Assembly: GCF_020734105.1 (NCBI RefSeq)
Contig: NZ_JAJAFR010000006.1
Span: 248,001-312,000 of the forward strand
Source: Alkalihalobacillus deserti
GTDB taxonomy: Bacteria; Bacillota; Bacilli; Bacillales; Bacillaceae_D
Direction: 5' to 3'
Length of the DNA: 64,000 nucleotides
In this document: piece after piece, positions 1 through 8,877 of the stretch
How positions within the stretch are numbered: the stretch's first letter is position 1
Layout of the letters: every line of letters begins with the position of its first letter
Position numbers and translations under genes: made by a program
The notes under the pieces: model-generated
Databases searched by the model: none
Seen by the model: the letters and a program-made list of their open reading frames with translations, nothing else
What the model was told of the DNA's origin: nothing

Positions 1-1476
1 TTACTGACGTTTTTAGTGTATATTCCACAGTCCAAGCATGCTCATCTAATCGCTGGACCTGCAAATGTTTTCCTCGGGCGTACCCATAAAGTAGGACAAC
101 TTTCGAAAATTGACTTTGAAGATGAATTCCAAGAATCCTTTGGTGTAAATCGAATTGAAGATTTTAATCAAAAGCAATTATTAGATTTATATTCTTGTGT
201 AGAATGTGGTCGTTGTACAAATATGTGTCCTGCTTCAGGCACAGGAAAAATGCTCTCACCGATGGACTTAATTGTTAAAATGCGTGATCATTTAACGGAA
301 AAAGGAGCGGCTGTAACCTCTAAATCACCATGGCTTCCGACATTCGCTTTTAACCATACAAAAGGAAACCAATTAGCGATGCAGTCTGCTGCTAATCAAG
401 AAGTAGCTGCCGGTTATGATGTTGAGTTAATAGATGATGTAATCACGGAAGAAGAAATTTGGGCATGTACGACTTGTCGGAACTGTGAAGACCAATGTCC
501 TGTTATGAACGAGCACGTCGACAAAATCATCGATTTGCGTCGTTATCTTGTACTAACAGAAGGAAAAATGGATCCAGATGCACAACGCGCGATTACGAAC
601 ATCGAGCGTCAAGGCAATCCATGGGGAATTAACAGAAAAGAGCGAGAGAAGTGGAGAGAAGGACGCGAAGATATTTACGTTCCAACAGTGAAAGAAGTAG
701 AAAAAGCGGGTGAAGAATTTGACTATTTATTTTTCGTAGGTTCGATGGGGTCGTATGATAAACGTAGTCAGAAAATCGCTCAGTCTTTTGCCAAAGTGCT
801 GAATCAAGCAGGTGTTACTTTTGCGATTATTGGAAGCAAGGAAAAAAATTCAGGTGATACACCACGCCGAATTGGAAATGAATTTCTATATCAAGAATTA
901 GCGACTTCAAATATTGAGATGTTCCAAAAATATAACGTCAAGAAAATCGTGACGATTGATCCACATGCCTATAACACTTTTAAAAATGAATACCCCGATT
1001 TCGGGTTGAAAGACGTAGAGGTGTATCATCATACAGAATTGCTTTTTGAACTTCTTCAACAAGGTAAAATCAAACCGGTTAATGAAGTGAATGAGACCAT
1101 TGTATTTCATGATTCTTGTTATCTTGGCCGCTATAATGGTGTATATGACGCGCCACGTGAAATCTTAAAGTCGATTCCAGGTGTGCAACTAGTAGAAATG
1201 GAGCGTAACCGTGAAAACGGGATGTGCTGTGGTGCTGGTGGAGGAATGATGTGGATGGAAGAAGATACAGGCCAGCGTGTAAACGTCGCACGAACCGAGC
1301 AAGCTCTGACTGTCAAGCCATCTGTGATCGGTAGCGGCTGTCCGTACTGCCTAACAATGCTAACTGATGGAACAAAGGCGAAAGAAGTTGAAGAATCAGT
1401 TGAAACATTAGACATTGTTGAAATTTTAGAAAGGTCTATTAGTAATGAAAGAAGTGAGATCTTAAGTGAAACATAA
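1..1476 (+). CDS. fadF: FadF-like (YwjF-type) iron-sulfur reductase, C-terminal part
   Basis: The reading frame is open from base 1, so the gene starts left of the window. The first visible residues look like the end of a membrane helix followed by YIPQSKH, as in FadF/YwjF proteins, which have an N-terminal membrane domain. Two ferredoxin-type clusters follow: CVECGRCTNMCP near base 195 and CTTCRNCEDQCP near base 470. Two CCG-type cysteine motifs (GMCCGAGGG, GSGCPYC) near bases 1220 and 1340 resemble heterodisulfide reductase subunit D. Family knowledge links YwjF to electron transfer in fatty-acid oxidation; that role is not shown here. The next gene is convergent and separated by a hairpin. 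The family assignment is firm, the exact role is not. Confidence 0.75.
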   Translation, partial: LLTFLVYIPQSKHAHLIAGPANVFLGRTHKVGQLSKIDFEDEFQESFGVNRIEDFNQKQLLDLYSCVECGRCTNMCPASGTGKMLSPMDLIVKMRDHLTEKGAAVTSKSPWLPTFAFNHTKGNQLAMQSAANQEVAAGYDVELIDDVITEEEIWACTTCRNCEDQCPVMNEHVDKIIDLRRYLVLTEGKMDPDAQRAITNIERQGNPWGINRKEREKWREGREDIYVPTVKEVEKAGEEFDYLFFVGSMGSYDKRSQKIAQSFAKVLNQAGVTFAIIGSKEKNSGDTPRRIGNEFLYQELATSNIEMFQKYNVKKIVTIDPHAYNTFKNEYPDFGLKDVEVYHHTELLFELLQQGKIKPVNEVNETIVFHDSCYLGRYNGVYDAPREILKSIPGVQLVEMERNRENGMCCGAGGGMMWMEEDTGQRVNVARTEQALTVKPSVIGSGCPYCLTMLTDGTKAKEVEESVETLDIVEILERSISNERSEILSET

Positions 1477-1526
1477 ATGAGGTTTTGTAAGCTGGTCGCT
1501 AAATAATCTTAAAGCCCTCGTAAGAC

Positions 1527-1562
1527 ATGAAGGACTCAGCAATTTTTTGCTGAGTCCTTCAT
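1527..1562. terminator. Bidirectional hairpin terminator
   Basis: Perfect 16-bp stem (ATGAAGGACTCAGCAA and its complement) around a 4-base loop, between the convergent fadF-like and MFS genes. The T-rich centre and flanks suit termination from both sides. Confidence 0.8.
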
Positions 1563-1599
1563 AATTCATTGTGATAAACCTTTCAGGTACATAATACTA

Positions 1600-2961
1600 T
1601 TAATTCCCTGAGGCTTTATCTAATAAAACATCCTGATTCTCATTGTTTTCTTCTTGTTTATAGTAGGAATATTTATCTGAGACAACCCAGAACGCGATTG
1701 CAGCAATGATTCCAGGGATGGCAAACGCAAGGAAATTCATTTGAATAGGCAAGCTAGCTGCAAGTAAGACACCACCAAGGGTTGGAGCGACAATCGCACC
1801 GATTCTTCCTACTCCAGAAGCAACTCCAAGACCGGTTGAACGAATCGAAGGTGGATAGTACTGTGATACGTAAGCATTGGCGATATTTTGAGCTCCAATT
1901 GTACATGCCCCTGCAATGGCAACGAGCACATAAAGCACAAAGATATGGCTTTTAAAACCGAGGAAGAATAAACCAATTGCGCCTATTATATACATCGGGA
2001 CAAGCATTCTTTTTGGCCCCCACTTATCTGATAACCTTGCGATAATAAGTGTACCAACGATCGCACCGAAATTAAGAACGATTAAGAAAGTTAAACTCGA
2101 ATTAAGAGCATATCCGGCATCAAACATTAACTTAGGAAGCCAAGTATTCAAGCCGTAAACCATTAACAAACTCATGAAATACCCAATCCAGATCATGCTC
2201 GTACTTAATCCACGTTTATTTTGAAATAATTTCCCAATTGGGGAACCGCTTTCATTAAGAGTGCGTATTTCAAACTGATCCTTTTTGGTGAATGTAAAAG
2301 TAGGACTAACTTTGGTAAGAACGTTGCTCAGTTCCATGTTTCGTCCTTTGGCTATAAGGAAGTTAGGTGTTTCTGGCATTTGTTTGTACATTAAAGGTAG
2401 AAATAGAAGCGGTATTCCGGCAATCCAAAAAATAACTTCCCATCCAAACTGAGGGATTAAGAAAATACTTAATGTCGGGGCCAACATGCCGCCGACTGAA
2501 TACCCGCACAATACAATGGAAACTAACATACTTCGGCTCGTCTTTGGTGAATAATCTGTCATCAAAGCAATAATATTAGGCATAATGCCACCAAGTCCTA
2601 ACCCTGCAATGAAGCGATAAATTGAAAAGGATTCTGCAGAAGAGGCAAACCCACATAATGCCGTAAAAAAGCTAAACATCATAATACAAAGCAAGATAAC
2701 GTTTTTTCTTCCTATTCTATCTGCTAAGATACCAAAAGTAATCGCCCCTACCATAACTCCAATATAGCCATAGCTGCCAATTGCTCCTGCCTCGACAGTC
2801 GTCAGCGACCATTCCTCAATAAGATAAGGAACGACAGAACCGTATAGAACTAGGTCATACCCATCAAATGCAATGATAAAAGTACACCAAAACAACAACA
2901 TAAAATGGAAGCGGTTAAATTTACTGTTGCTAATAATCTCTGTAGTGTTAATATTTGCCAA
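1600..2961 (-). CDS. MFS transporter, aromatic acid:H+ symporter (AAHS) type
   Basis: A 453-residue, 12-helix major facilitator. The first helix carries the AAHS-like DGYDLVLYG motif, and the loop between helices 2 and 3 carries the MFS signature LADRIGRK. The family imports benzoate-type acids across the cell membrane (PcaK, BenK, GenK/MhbT relatives). The neighbouring IclR regulator and gentisate operon make 3-hydroxybenzoate, gentisate or a similar acid the likely substrate; this is inferred from context. The start is a TTG seven bases behind GGAGGT; no better in-frame start has such a site. It is transcribed away from the gentisate operon, so it is probably controlled separately or by the same IclR protein. 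Confidence 0.85.
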   Translation of the reverse strand: MANINTTEIISNSKFNRFHFMLLFWCTFIIAFDGYDLVLYGSVVPYLIEEWSLTTVEAGAIGSYGYIGVMVGAITFGILADRIGRKNVILLCIMMFSFFTALCGFASSAESFSIYRFIAGLGLGGIMPNIIALMTDYSPKTSRSMLVSIVLCGYSVGGMLAPTLSIFLIPQFGWEVIFWIAGIPLLFLPLMYKQMPETPNFLIAKGRNMELSNVLTKVSPTFTFTKKDQFEIRTLNESGSPIGKLFQNKRGLSTSMIWIGYFMSLLMVYGLNTWLPKLMFDAGYALNSSLTFLIVLNFGAIVGTLIIARLSDKWGPKRMLVPMYIIGAIGLFFLGFKSHIFVLYVLVAIAGACTIGAQNIANAYVSQYYPPSIRSTGLGVASGVGRIGAIVAPTLGGVLLAASLPIQMNFLAFAIPGIIAAIAFWVVSDKYSYYKQEENNENQDVLLDKASGN

Positions 2962-3187
2962 ATTGCATACCTCCTATATAAAAATCAAAACAAGTACATG
3001 ACAAACCTCATCAAAAACAGGTTGTTCAAATCAACACTCATCTTATTTTTATAAAAATAGTGAACTTATTTCATAATAGTGATTATATACGAATAATTTA
3101 CTTTTTTGCAAGCTGAAGTGTTATAAAATTTAACTTATTCTAATTCTTTTGTAAGATCGAGGGTTCAAAAAAGGAGAGTATATTACG

Positions 3188-3230
3188 AGGGCACTGAAAA
3201 AGGTACAATTTTCACCTTTTTCAATGCCCT
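3188..3230. repeat. Lone outer hairpin of the palindromic repeat family
   Basis: An imperfect 17-bp inverted repeat (AGGGCACTGAAAAAGGT against ACCTTTTTCAATGCCCT) with a 9-base loop. The ACTGAAAAAGGT arm matches the outer arms of the larger elements near 18.5, 26.2 and 56.4 kb. No core is attached. It lies in the 423-base gene-free space between the IclR and MFS genes. Confidence 0.65.
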
Positions 3231-3321
3231 TAAGTAGTACGCTAAGTCTTTTCGTAATCAATGGCAGAATAAGGTTTTGGCAGGGAGCGTTATTCTTTTT
3301 TATCCTAGAATTTAGGTATAT

Positions 3322-3368
3322 AACGAAAAAGCACATCTCTATTTGACGTAGAGATGTGCTCTTTCGTT
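3322..3368 (-). terminator. Terminator of the IclR gene
   Basis: A 20-bp stem with one mismatch (GCACATCTCTA core) and a 7-base loop, 17 bases after the IclR stop codon. It is A/T rich on both sides, so it could work in either direction. Confidence 0.75.
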
Positions 3369-3384
3369 GCAGGTATGGGAAAAT

Positions 3385-4152
3385 TTACTGTTCTCGTTTA
3401 TATCCAAAAGTACCAGAAATTTCTATGCTTTTACGTATTAAATATTTGCTAAGCTCCTCTTCTTCATGAGTAGGAATTAACTCTGAAAATCCAACAACCG
3501 TTATTGCGCCGAGGAGTTTCTTTTTATAATTAAATACAGGAAATGCAACGGAGGAAACGTTTGACACTAGTGGCTCTCGTGCAAAGGAAATTTCTCTTTC
3601 TTTAATGATTTCACATTCTTCTTTAAAGCGAAGCATTTTCTCTTCAGAAAGATCGGATAGTTCTTTCTGAATCCACTCTTCAATGACTTGGTCCTCTAAA
3701 AATGTCGCAAACACCTTTCCATTTGCAGAAAGGACTGGGAGAAATGTCCCGACTTGAGCTCCGATATTATATCCTTGTTTGGTATTAACCTCTTTAACGA
3801 TCATCGGTCCATTGGTTGTCCAGATCGAATAAAGAACGGTACTTAGGCTTTCTGCATTCATCTCTTGCATAAAAGGTGTAATTCGATCAATAACATTTTC
3901 TTCAGCAGTAGCTGCCATCCCGTACTCAATCAATTTACTCCCAAGTATATATGTGCTTGATTCTTTATCACGGTAAAGAATTCCTGATTGAGTTAACGTA
4001 TTTAAATATTTATAAAGATTGCTTTTTGTGATTTTCGTTAACTCACAAATATCAGAAAATTTAAGGGGCCGTCCTTCTTTAGCTATTATATCTATAATAC
4101 CAATGCCAATTTGCAATGATTGAATTGTCGTTCCCTTTTTAGGTGTTTCCAT
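3385..4152 (-). CDS. IclR-family transcriptional regulator
   Basis: 255 residues. An N-terminal winged helix (about residues 8-70) is followed by the IclR effector-binding domain. The family usually controls aromatic-acid and other catabolic operons and senses the substrate or an intermediate. The gene diverges from the gentisate operon that starts 437 bases away and precedes the aromatic-acid MFS gene on the same strand, so it is the best candidate regulator for both. The start ATG follows AAAGGAGG with good spacing. The ligand is unknown; 3-hydroxybenzoate or gentisate are reasonable guesses. Confidence 0.88.
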   Translation of the reverse strand: METPKKGTTIQSLQIGIGIIDIIAKEGRPLKFSDICELTKITKSNLYKYLNTLTQSGILYRDKESSTYILGSKLIEYGMAATAEENVIDRITPFMQEMNAESLSTVLYSIWTTNGPMIVKEVNTKQGYNIGAQVGTFLPVLSANGKVFATFLEDQVIEEWIQKELSDLSEEKMLRFKEECEIIKEREISFAREPLVSNVSSVAFPVFNYKKKLLGAITVVGFSELIPTHEEEELSKYLIRKSIEISGTFGYKREQ

Positions 4153-4589
4153 GATGGTCCTCCTTTATAAAATCGTAATAAAATACTTTACATCGTTGGT
4201 ACCCGTTAATAGATAAAGAAGTACGTCGACATAAAGAACTTTATAAAAAACATCGTTTCCTTAATAAGAACAATAAAAAGTATAACATTAGAATTGATCT
4301 AATCGCTAATACATTTTTTCACTATGACAAGTCATAAGATGGTTCGATCACTTTATACATATACATGGCTTAACGTGTCCAGAAAGACTATGAAGCGGTT
4401 AGTTTCATTATTAAGAGATGTTTCTTTCAAAAGATGGGTTAAGTAAAAGACTGATAACTAGTGGTTAAATTTATTGAAAACAAAATGCGTAAATATATTG
4501 ACAATTAAGAACAGAACGATATATTATATAAATAGAGAACATGGTTATCTAAAATTATAATTTAAATTAATTGAAAGTGAGGTCACAAT
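4153..4589. other. Divergent intergenic control region of the gentisate operon
   Basis: 437 bases with no plausible gene. It is AT-rich and holds the promoter of the rightward operon near its right end. No perfect palindrome that could be called the IclR operator was found. Confidence 0.6.
4498..4527 (+). promoter_or_regulatory. Sigma-A promoter of gentisate operon 1
   Basis: Perfect -35 TTGACA (4498-4503), 18-base spacer, -10 TATTAT (4522-4527), about 60 bases before the YciI-like start codon. Confidence 0.7.
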
Positions 4590-4841
4590 ATGAAAAAGTT
4601 TCTTGTAATGATTGAAAGAAAACCTACCTTTACGGGAAACATGCTGCAAGGTCATCGTCAATTTTTACAAGATCTTAAAGAAGAAACGTTAGTTATCGCC
4701 GGAGGATTTGCTGATCAAAGTGGCGGAGCTTACATTTTGCAAGTAGGTTCATTAGAAGAAGCAAGAATAATTGTCGATAGTGATCCTATGAATCATGAAA
4801 ATGAAGCCGTTTACAATGTGAAAGAATGGAATATCAGCTAA
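4590..4841 (+). CDS. YciI-like small protein
   Basis: 83 residues with the YCII ferredoxin-like fold pattern: a short N-terminal strand (KKFLVMIER), a His followed by a Lys/Glu-rich helix, VIAGGF, and a C-terminal VKEW strand. YciI-type proteins often accompany aromatic-ring catabolic genes and are suspected small hydrolases, isomerases or ligand-binding proteins. It is the first gene of the operon, with GTGAGGTCA before the ATG, and lies 43 bases before the FAH gene. The second gentisate cluster lacks this gene, so it is not essential for the core pathway. Function unproven. Confidence 0.75.
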   Translation: MKKFLVMIERKPTFTGNMLQGHRQFLQDLKEETLVIAGGFADQSGGAYILQVGSLEEARIIVDSDPMNHENEAVYNVKEWNIS

Positions 4842-4884
4842 CTTAGCTTGAATAAAAATATGAAGTGAAAAAGGAGTATGAATA

Positions 4885-5826
4885 ATGAAGTTAATTACAT
4901 TTAAGCAAGCAGGAATCTCCCGTGTTGGAGCAATTGTCAATGAAGAGGTAATCGATTTACATGCATCTTATAAGGCGTTACTAAAGTCGGAAGGGAAAAT
5001 TCGTGCTGAGGAAATTGCTGAAGCATTTGTACCTGCTGATATGACTGGTTTATTGCAAGGCGGAAAAGAAAGCATGGAACTAGCTAAGAAAGCAGTTGAT
5101 TATGCGCTAACGAATCAAGACGATAACGGTTATAAACTGGTTTATCCATATAATGAAGTAAAAGTAGAAGCGCCTGTTCCAAAACCAGGAAAAATCTTTG
5201 CAGTAGGCCATAACTATCGTGAACATATTTTAGAGATGGGCCGTGAACTTCCTACGAATCCAGTTCTGTTTGCAAAGTTTGGCAACACAGTCATTGGGCC
5301 ACAAGATGATATTCCATTCCACCCTGTTTCAGAACAACTAGATTATGAAGCTGAATTCGCCTTTGTCATCGGTAAACGCGCGAAAAACGTGTCAGAAGAA
5401 GAGGCACTAGATTATGTTGCAGGTTATGCAGTAGCAAATGATGTTACGTATCGCGACATTCAACGACGCACCCTTCAATGGTTACAAGGTAAAACAGTAG
5501 ATGGCAGTTTACCAATGGGGCCATGGATGGTTACTGCAGATGAAATAAAGGATCCACAAACGTTGGAAATGGTGTTAACCGTCAACGGAGAAGAACGTCA
5601 ACGTACAAATACAGCGAACCAAGTATTCTCAGTCAAACACTTAGTCTCATTCTTATCGAATCTTGCCACATTAGAGCCTGGTGATATCGTGATTACTGGA
5701 ACTCCTGGTGGCGTCATTCAAGCAATGGAACCTCAAGTTTGGTTGAAAGATGGAGACGTAGTACGTGTGGAAATTGATCAAGTAGGCGTGTTAGAAAACA
5801 CAGTACGTACGGTAAAAGGAGAGTAA
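4885..5826 (+). CDS. FAH-family hydrolase, probable fumarylpyruvate hydrolase (copy 1)
   Basis: 313 residues. A short N-terminal domain is followed by the fumarylacetoacetate hydrolase C-terminal domain: GKIFAVGHNY, the acidic metal-binding stretch DYEAEFAFVIGK, and ITGTPGGV. In a gentisate operon this enzyme should split fumarylpyruvate (or maleylpyruvate directly) into fumarate (or maleate) and pyruvate in the cytoplasm. It lies 5 bases before the DinB gene. It differs from its copy at 27741 at only about seven residues, mostly in the first 60 positions, the highest identity of any gene pair between the two clusters. Decarboxylase-type members of the family are the main alternative. Confidence 0.85.
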   Translation: MKLITFKQAGISRVGAIVNEEVIDLHASYKALLKSEGKIRAEEIAEAFVPADMTGLLQGGKESMELAKKAVDYALTNQDDNGYKLVYPYNEVKVEAPVPKPGKIFAVGHNYREHILEMGRELPTNPVLFAKFGNTVIGPQDDIPFHPVSEQLDYEAEFAFVIGKRAKNVSEEEALDYVAGYAVANDVTYRDIQRRTLQWLQGKTVDGSLPMGPWMVTADEIKDPQTLEMVLTVNGEERQRTNTANQVFSVKHLVSFLSNLATLEPGDIVITGTPGGVIQAMEPQVWLKDGDVVRVEIDQVGVLENTVRTVKGE

Positions 5827-5831
5827 AAAGT

Positions 5832-6317
5832 ATGACACAAAGCAATATTACTTCAGTAAATGAATCGATTGATCGCATTATTGAAACCGTTAAAGGGTTA
5901 TCAGAAGAAACCATTCGTTGGAAACCAACAGAAGATGAATGGTCAATCATGCAAATTATGGCACATATCGTCGAAGCATTGCCATATTGGGTAGATGAAA
6001 TTGAACAGCTTGTTGAGACTCCTGGGAATGAGTGGGGCAGAAATCATTTACACGAGCCACGTCTAGAAGCCGTTAAACCTGAAACGGTCGACGCGATTAG
6101 CGTAGATGAAATGATTAAACAACTGGAACAAGTAAAACAAACGGTTCAATCCGGAATTGAAAACTTGACGCCTGAACAACTTGCGGCAGAAGCAACGAGT
6201 GTTAACCCTAACTTTGGAACGAAACCGCTATCGTTTATTATTGATCATTTAATCGATCAACATGTCAACAAACATGAGGGTCAAATTCAACGCAATTTAT
6301 CGAAATTAAACAATTAA
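5832..6317 (+). CDS. DinB-fold protein, candidate thiol-dependent maleylpyruvate isomerase (copy 1)
   Basis: 161 residues, a four-helix DinB-superfamily protein. His45 (IMAHIVE), His144 and His148 (QHVNKH) fit the metal-binding histidine triad of the fold. The superfamily includes the mycothiol-dependent maleylpyruvate isomerase of actinobacteria and the bacillithiol transferases of Bacillus. The gene sits exactly where gentisate operons place their isomerase, between the hydrolase and the dioxygenase, and no glutathione-type isomerase is present. I infer a bacillithiol-dependent maleylpyruvate isomerase. The fold is well supported; the reaction and cofactor are inference. Confidence 0.7.
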   Translation: MTQSNITSVNESIDRIIETVKGLSEETIRWKPTEDEWSIMQIMAHIVEALPYWVDEIEQLVETPGNEWGRNHLHEPRLEAVKPETVDAISVDEMIKQLEQVKQTVQSGIENLTPEQLAAEATSVNPNFGTKPLSFIIDHLIDQHVNKHEGQIQRNLSKLNN

Positions 6318-6343
6318 TGATAAAACGAAAGGTGGAATAGAGC

Positions 6344-7456
6344 ATGGCAGAGAAAAATGACTTTTTCAAAAGTAAATTGGTTCAAGATTTCACGAAAGAT
6401 ATTAGACAGTATAATCTTGGTCCACTTTGGGAAGCGATTCCAGAATTGATGCACAAAACACCTGAGCCACACGCGCAAGCGTATCTTTGGAAGTGGGACC
6501 TTCTTGAAAAGAAGCTAGGTGAAGCGTCGCAAATTTTCACTCCAGAACGTGGTGGAGAAAGAAGAGCGATTTATCTTCAGAATCCAGGACTGGACTATCG
6601 TCAACCATGGGGATGGGCTTCAACAAGTCAAACGCTCTATGCTGCTGTTCAGTTGCTACAACCGGGTGAAGAGGCTCCTTCTCACCGTCATACGCAAAAT
6701 GCTCTTCGTTTTGTCACTCATGGCGAGGGTGCCTATTCAATTGTTCAAGGTGAACGCCTCTTTATGGAAGAAGGAGACTTTCTTATTACGCCGAAGGATC
6801 TTTGGCATGGTCATGGTCATTTAGGTACAGAGCCAATGATCTGGATGGATGTTCTAGATATTCCAACGAAATACATGCTAGGTGCAACCTTTTTTGAGAA
6901 TTATCCAGAAAAGATTGAACAGCCGAGTCTTCCAGACAACTATGGTTCACAACGCTATATGGGTGGAATGATGCGTCCTATTTCTGATCGTCATCCGCAA
7001 AAAGCACCGCTTGGTTCATATAAATGGAATCAAACATTAGCGGCGATTGATGGGTTAAGTCGTTTTGAGCCAGATGCCTATGATGGATACGCGGTTGAGT
7101 TTATCAATCCGTCAACTGGTCAAACCGCGAACCCGACGATTGCGGCTTGGATGCAGAAGCTTCCAAAAGGATACCATTCTAAAGCACATCGCCATACACA
7201 TTCAACGATTTACCAAGTATATAAAGGTTCTGGTTATAGTGTGATTAATGGTCAACGTTTTGATTGGTCTAAAGGTGATTACTTTATTGTTCCAAACTGG
7301 GCATGGCATGAGCATGTGGCTAATGAAGACACGTTCTTCTTTTCTGTCAGTGACTTACCAATTATGGAACACTTTGATGTTGAGAGAGAAGAAGCGTATG
7401 AGCAAGGGAATGGTTATCAAGAAGTAACAAGCGAATTTAAACCTATTCTAGTTTAA
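6344..7456 (+). CDS. Gentisate 1,2-dioxygenase (copy 1)
   Basis: 370 residues with two cupin domains. The N-terminal cupin has the gentisate dioxygenase iron site: His114 and His116 in APSHRHTQNALRF, with the third His in LWHGHGH near 155-159. The C-terminal cupin (from about residue 245) has AHRHTHSTIYQVYKG and WAWHEH. The enzyme opens the gentisate ring next to the carboxyl group to give maleylpyruvate, using Fe(II) and O2. Length fits the family. A salicylate or hydroxynaphthoate dioxygenase of the same family is the main alternative. The start ATG follows GGTGG after a 26-base gap from the DinB gene. Confidence 0.9.
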   Translation: MAEKNDFFKSKLVQDFTKDIRQYNLGPLWEAIPELMHKTPEPHAQAYLWKWDLLEKKLGEASQIFTPERGGERRAIYLQNPGLDYRQPWGWASTSQTLYAAVQLLQPGEEAPSHRHTQNALRFVTHGEGAYSIVQGERLFMEEGDFLITPKDLWHGHGHLGTEPMIWMDVLDIPTKYMLGATFFENYPEKIEQPSLPDNYGSQRYMGGMMRPISDRHPQKAPLGSYKWNQTLAAIDGLSRFEPDAYDGYAVEFINPSTGQTANPTIAAWMQKLPKGYHSKAHRHTHSTIYQVYKGSGYSVINGQRFDWSKGDYFIVPNWAWHEHVANEDTFFFSVSDLPIMEHFDVEREEAYEQGNGYQEVTSEFKPILV

Positions 7457-7496
7457 ATGAGCGAGAGATAAACAAATTAAAAGAGGGGGATTTAAC

Positions 7497-8699
7497 ATGA
7501 AAAAGACAGATTCAATGATTATTGTTGGTGGGGGAATTGGAGGCTTGGCAGCAGCTCTAGCAGCTGCAGAAGCTGGCCAAAAAACAACGGTACTTGAGCA
7601 AGCACCTGAGTTTGGAGAAGTCGGTGCAGGGATTCAAATGGCACCAAATGCAATGGCTGTTTTAGATCGTTTAGGTGTAGGAGAAGAAATCGCAAAAATT
7701 GCCGTTTTTCCAAAAAGATTAGTGTTAAAAGACGTGTATACAGCGGAAGAATTAACAACTTTAGACTTAGGAGACGAATTTAAAGAAAGATATGGTTTCC
7801 CGTATATCGTTTTACATCGTACTGACTTACACCGTGTTCTTTTAGAAGCATGTGAAAAGAATCCTTTAGTGGAGCTTGTTACTGACCAACACATTGAAAC
7901 GGTAGAAGAAACGGCAGAAGGTGTAGTTGTTACAAATGCTCGAGGAGAAAAAATGGTTGGTAAAGCGTTAATCGGAGCAGATGGACTTAAATCTAAAACA
8001 CGCGCCCTTTTTGTTGATGATGAGCCGATTTGTTCGGAATATGTTGCTTACCGTGGAACGATTCCAATCAATGAAATTAGTGATGATGCTAATATGGATG
8101 ATGTAATCATGTGGATTGGTCCAAACCTTCATGTTGTGCAATACCCAGTTCGTCGCGGCGAACTATACAACCAAGTTGTTGTATTCAAGAGCTTAAATTA
8201 CAAGGAAGATTCAGATGACTGGGGTACTCCAGAGGAAATGGATAAAGTATTCGAAAATGCACACCCAAAAGTTGAGAAAGCTCTTTCATTCATCCAGCGT
8301 CAAATTCGTTGGCCAATGTATGATAGATTACCAATTGATAACTGGACAAAAGGGAATATTACACTGCTTGGTGATGCTGCTCACCCAATGCTTCAATACT
8401 TGGCACAAGGTGGAGTTCAAGCATTAGAAGATGCTTCCTATTTAGCTGACATGCTCAATGAACATGGTGAAAACTATGAAAATGCATTCAAAGCATTCCA
8501 AGAAGAGCGTCTTCCACGTACCGCAAAAGTTCAAAAAACAGCTCGTGTTTGGGGAGAAATTATCCATGCAGAAGACCCAACTTCTATCCTGTTGCGTGAT
8601 ACGATCTTTAAACAACGTGATGCCAAAGATTTTAGTTACACAGACTGGTTGTACGGACAGAAGTACGGTCAAGAATCAAAAAAAAAAGTAACTAATTAA
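7497..8699 (+). CDS. FAD monooxygenase, probable 3-hydroxybenzoate 6-hydroxylase (copy 1)
   Basis: 400 residues of the flavoprotein aromatic hydroxylase family: the Rossmann motif GGGIGG at residues 11-16, the ADG motif (IGADGLKSKTR), and GDAAHP at 292-297, the second FAD-binding motif. Next to gentisate dioxygenase, the logical reaction is para-hydroxylation of 3-hydroxybenzoate to gentisate with NADH and O2. A salicylate-type hydroxylase cannot be excluded by motif. GAGGGGG precedes the ATG. It is the last gene of the operon, followed by a terminator. By eye it is only about 85% identical to its copy at 30356, clearly more diverged than the upstream genes. Confidence 0.82.
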   Translation: MKKTDSMIIVGGGIGGLAAALAAAEAGQKTTVLEQAPEFGEVGAGIQMAPNAMAVLDRLGVGEEIAKIAVFPKRLVLKDVYTAEELTTLDLGDEFKERYGFPYIVLHRTDLHRVLLEACEKNPLVELVTDQHIETVEETAEGVVVTNARGEKMVGKALIGADGLKSKTRALFVDDEPICSEYVAYRGTIPINEISDDANMDDVIMWIGPNLHVVQYPVRRGELYNQVVVFKSLNYKEDSDDWGTPEEMDKVFENAHPKVEKALSFIQRQIRWPMYDRLPIDNWTKGNITLLGDAAHPMLQYLAQGGVQALEDASYLADMLNEHGENYENAFKAFQEERLPRTAKVQKTARVWGEIIHAEDPTSILLRDTIFKQRDAKDFSYTDWLYGQKYGQESKKKVTN

Positions 8700-8707
8700 A
8701 TTGTAAT

Positions 8708-8753
8708 AGACTGTCATCAAAGGTTTTTATCTAAAACCTATGGTGACAGTCTT
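8708..8753 (+). terminator. Terminator of gentisate operon 1
   Basis: Imperfect hairpin with AGACTGTCA and TGACAGTCT arms and an inner AAAGGTTTT/AAAACCT stem, followed by TTTTTAG. Hairpins with the same arms follow the second cluster (about 31570) and occur again at 42626. Confidence 0.8.
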
Positions 8754-8819
8754 TTTAGTTGAATTGAAAATGGGGGTGTAAATTTGAAGCAGGTAAAGCA
8801 AAAGACTTGAATGAATTTT

Positions 8820-8848
8820 TTGAGTGTAGTCCAATACACTGCTATAAT
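8820..8848 (+). promoter_or_regulatory. MarR gene promoter with overlapping operator
   Basis: -35 TTGAGT (8820-8825), 17-base spacer, perfect -10 TATAAT (8843-8848). A palindrome AGTGTA-N6-TACACT (8823-8840) sits between the two boxes, an ideal place for autorepression by the MarR protein that follows. Confidence 0.7.
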
Positions 8849-8877
8849 AATCCAGGTAATGAAGTTTAGAATTAGGA

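Noticed and set aside
3130..3336. 68-residue minus-strand frame between the IclR and MFS genes
   Set aside because: Covers a palindromic hairpin, has no ribosome site and no recognisable family.
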